From: Gammaproteobacteria bacterium
GTDB lineage: Bacteria > Pseudomonadota > Gammaproteobacteria > SZUA-229
Direction: 5' to 3'
Assembly (NCBI GenBank): GCA_013138755.1
Contig: WTCC01000088.1
Location: 1 to 5,324 of the forward strand
DNA length: 5,324 nucleotides
Each line of letters opens with the position of its first letter. The first letter of the stretch is position 1. Shown in pieces: positions 5,304-5,324 of this stretch. Made by a program: the position numbers and the translations under genes. The notes below the pieces were generated by a model. It was not told the origin of the DNA. It searched no databases and was given only the letters and a program-made list of their open reading frames with translations.

Positions 5304-5324
5304 ATGACTAAAAAATTATTTTTT
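5304..5324 (+). CDS. Possible start of a further gene, cut by the window end
   Basis: ATG at 5304 opens a frame reading MTKKLFF up to the last base. Two lysines followed by hydrophobic residues would suit the start of a signal peptide or membrane segment. No Shine-Dalgarno sequence precedes it. TATAAA at 5292-5297 lies only 6 bases upstream of the ATG, which would imply a leaderless message if used as a -10 box. Seven codons are too few to identify a product or to be sure it is a gene. Confidence 0.3.

Noticed and set aside
1..5324. Mobile element, CRISPR array, toxin-antitoxin or defence system
   Set aside because: No transposase or integrase, direct repeat array, or toxin or defence domain is visible; the genes are conserved housekeeping genes in their usual order.

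Overview
This window is a stretch of conserved housekeeping chromosome from a gammaproteobacterium. The evidence is the gene order rpsA, ihfB, lapB, pyrF, followed by a ComEA-type gene, together with protein sequences that align closely by memory with the Escherichia coli and Pseudomonas versions. Base composition is moderately AT-rich. The S1 C-terminus ends in a '[10 protein letters not shown]'-type tail, like the 'TIGDLIRAQM' tail I recall for Pseudomonas. This suggests a Pseudomonadales/Oceanospirillales-like marine lineage rather than an enteric one, but that placement is inference. All supported genes are on the + strand.

Layout: positions 2-1627 hold ribosomal protein S1 (rpsA), missing about 20 N-terminal codons. 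A 100-base gap with a 12-bp hairpin but no U-tract precedes ihfB (1728-2057), which encodes the beta subunit of integration host factor. The next 123 bases are where many gammaproteobacteria carry lapA. They are too short for a normal lapA, but contain an open frame for a 28-residue, single-helix hydrophobic peptide (2102-2188) that overlaps the GTG start of lapB by 8 bases. lapB (2181-3347) encodes the inner-membrane TPR/rubredoxin-type regulator of lipopolysaccharide synthesis. pyrF (3363-4055), OMP decarboxylase, follows 15 bases later. A 70-base gap then contains a perfect TATAAT box and a pyrimidine stretch exactly complementary to the strong Shine-Dalgarno sequence of the next gene, a secreted 90-residue helix-hairpin-helix protein of the ComEA family (4126-4398).

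A strong intrinsic terminator (4418-4446) closes this block. Twenty bases later begins a 270-residue DUF455 ferritin-like protein (4466-5278) with a complete set of putative di-iron ligands and no experimentally established role that I know of. The window ends seven codons into a possible further gene (5304 onward).

Functionally, the genes cover translation (S1), nucleoid architecture (IHF), envelope lipopolysaccharide homeostasis (LapB), pyrimidine synthesis (PyrF), probable DNA uptake or periplasmic DNA binding (ComEA-like) and an uncharacterised metal-dependent enzyme. I see no mobile element, CRISPR array, tRNA or rRNA. No unambiguous new system stands out. The points most worth a second look are the missing or shrunken lapA, the possible Shine-Dalgarno-sequestering leader, and the DUF455 gene.
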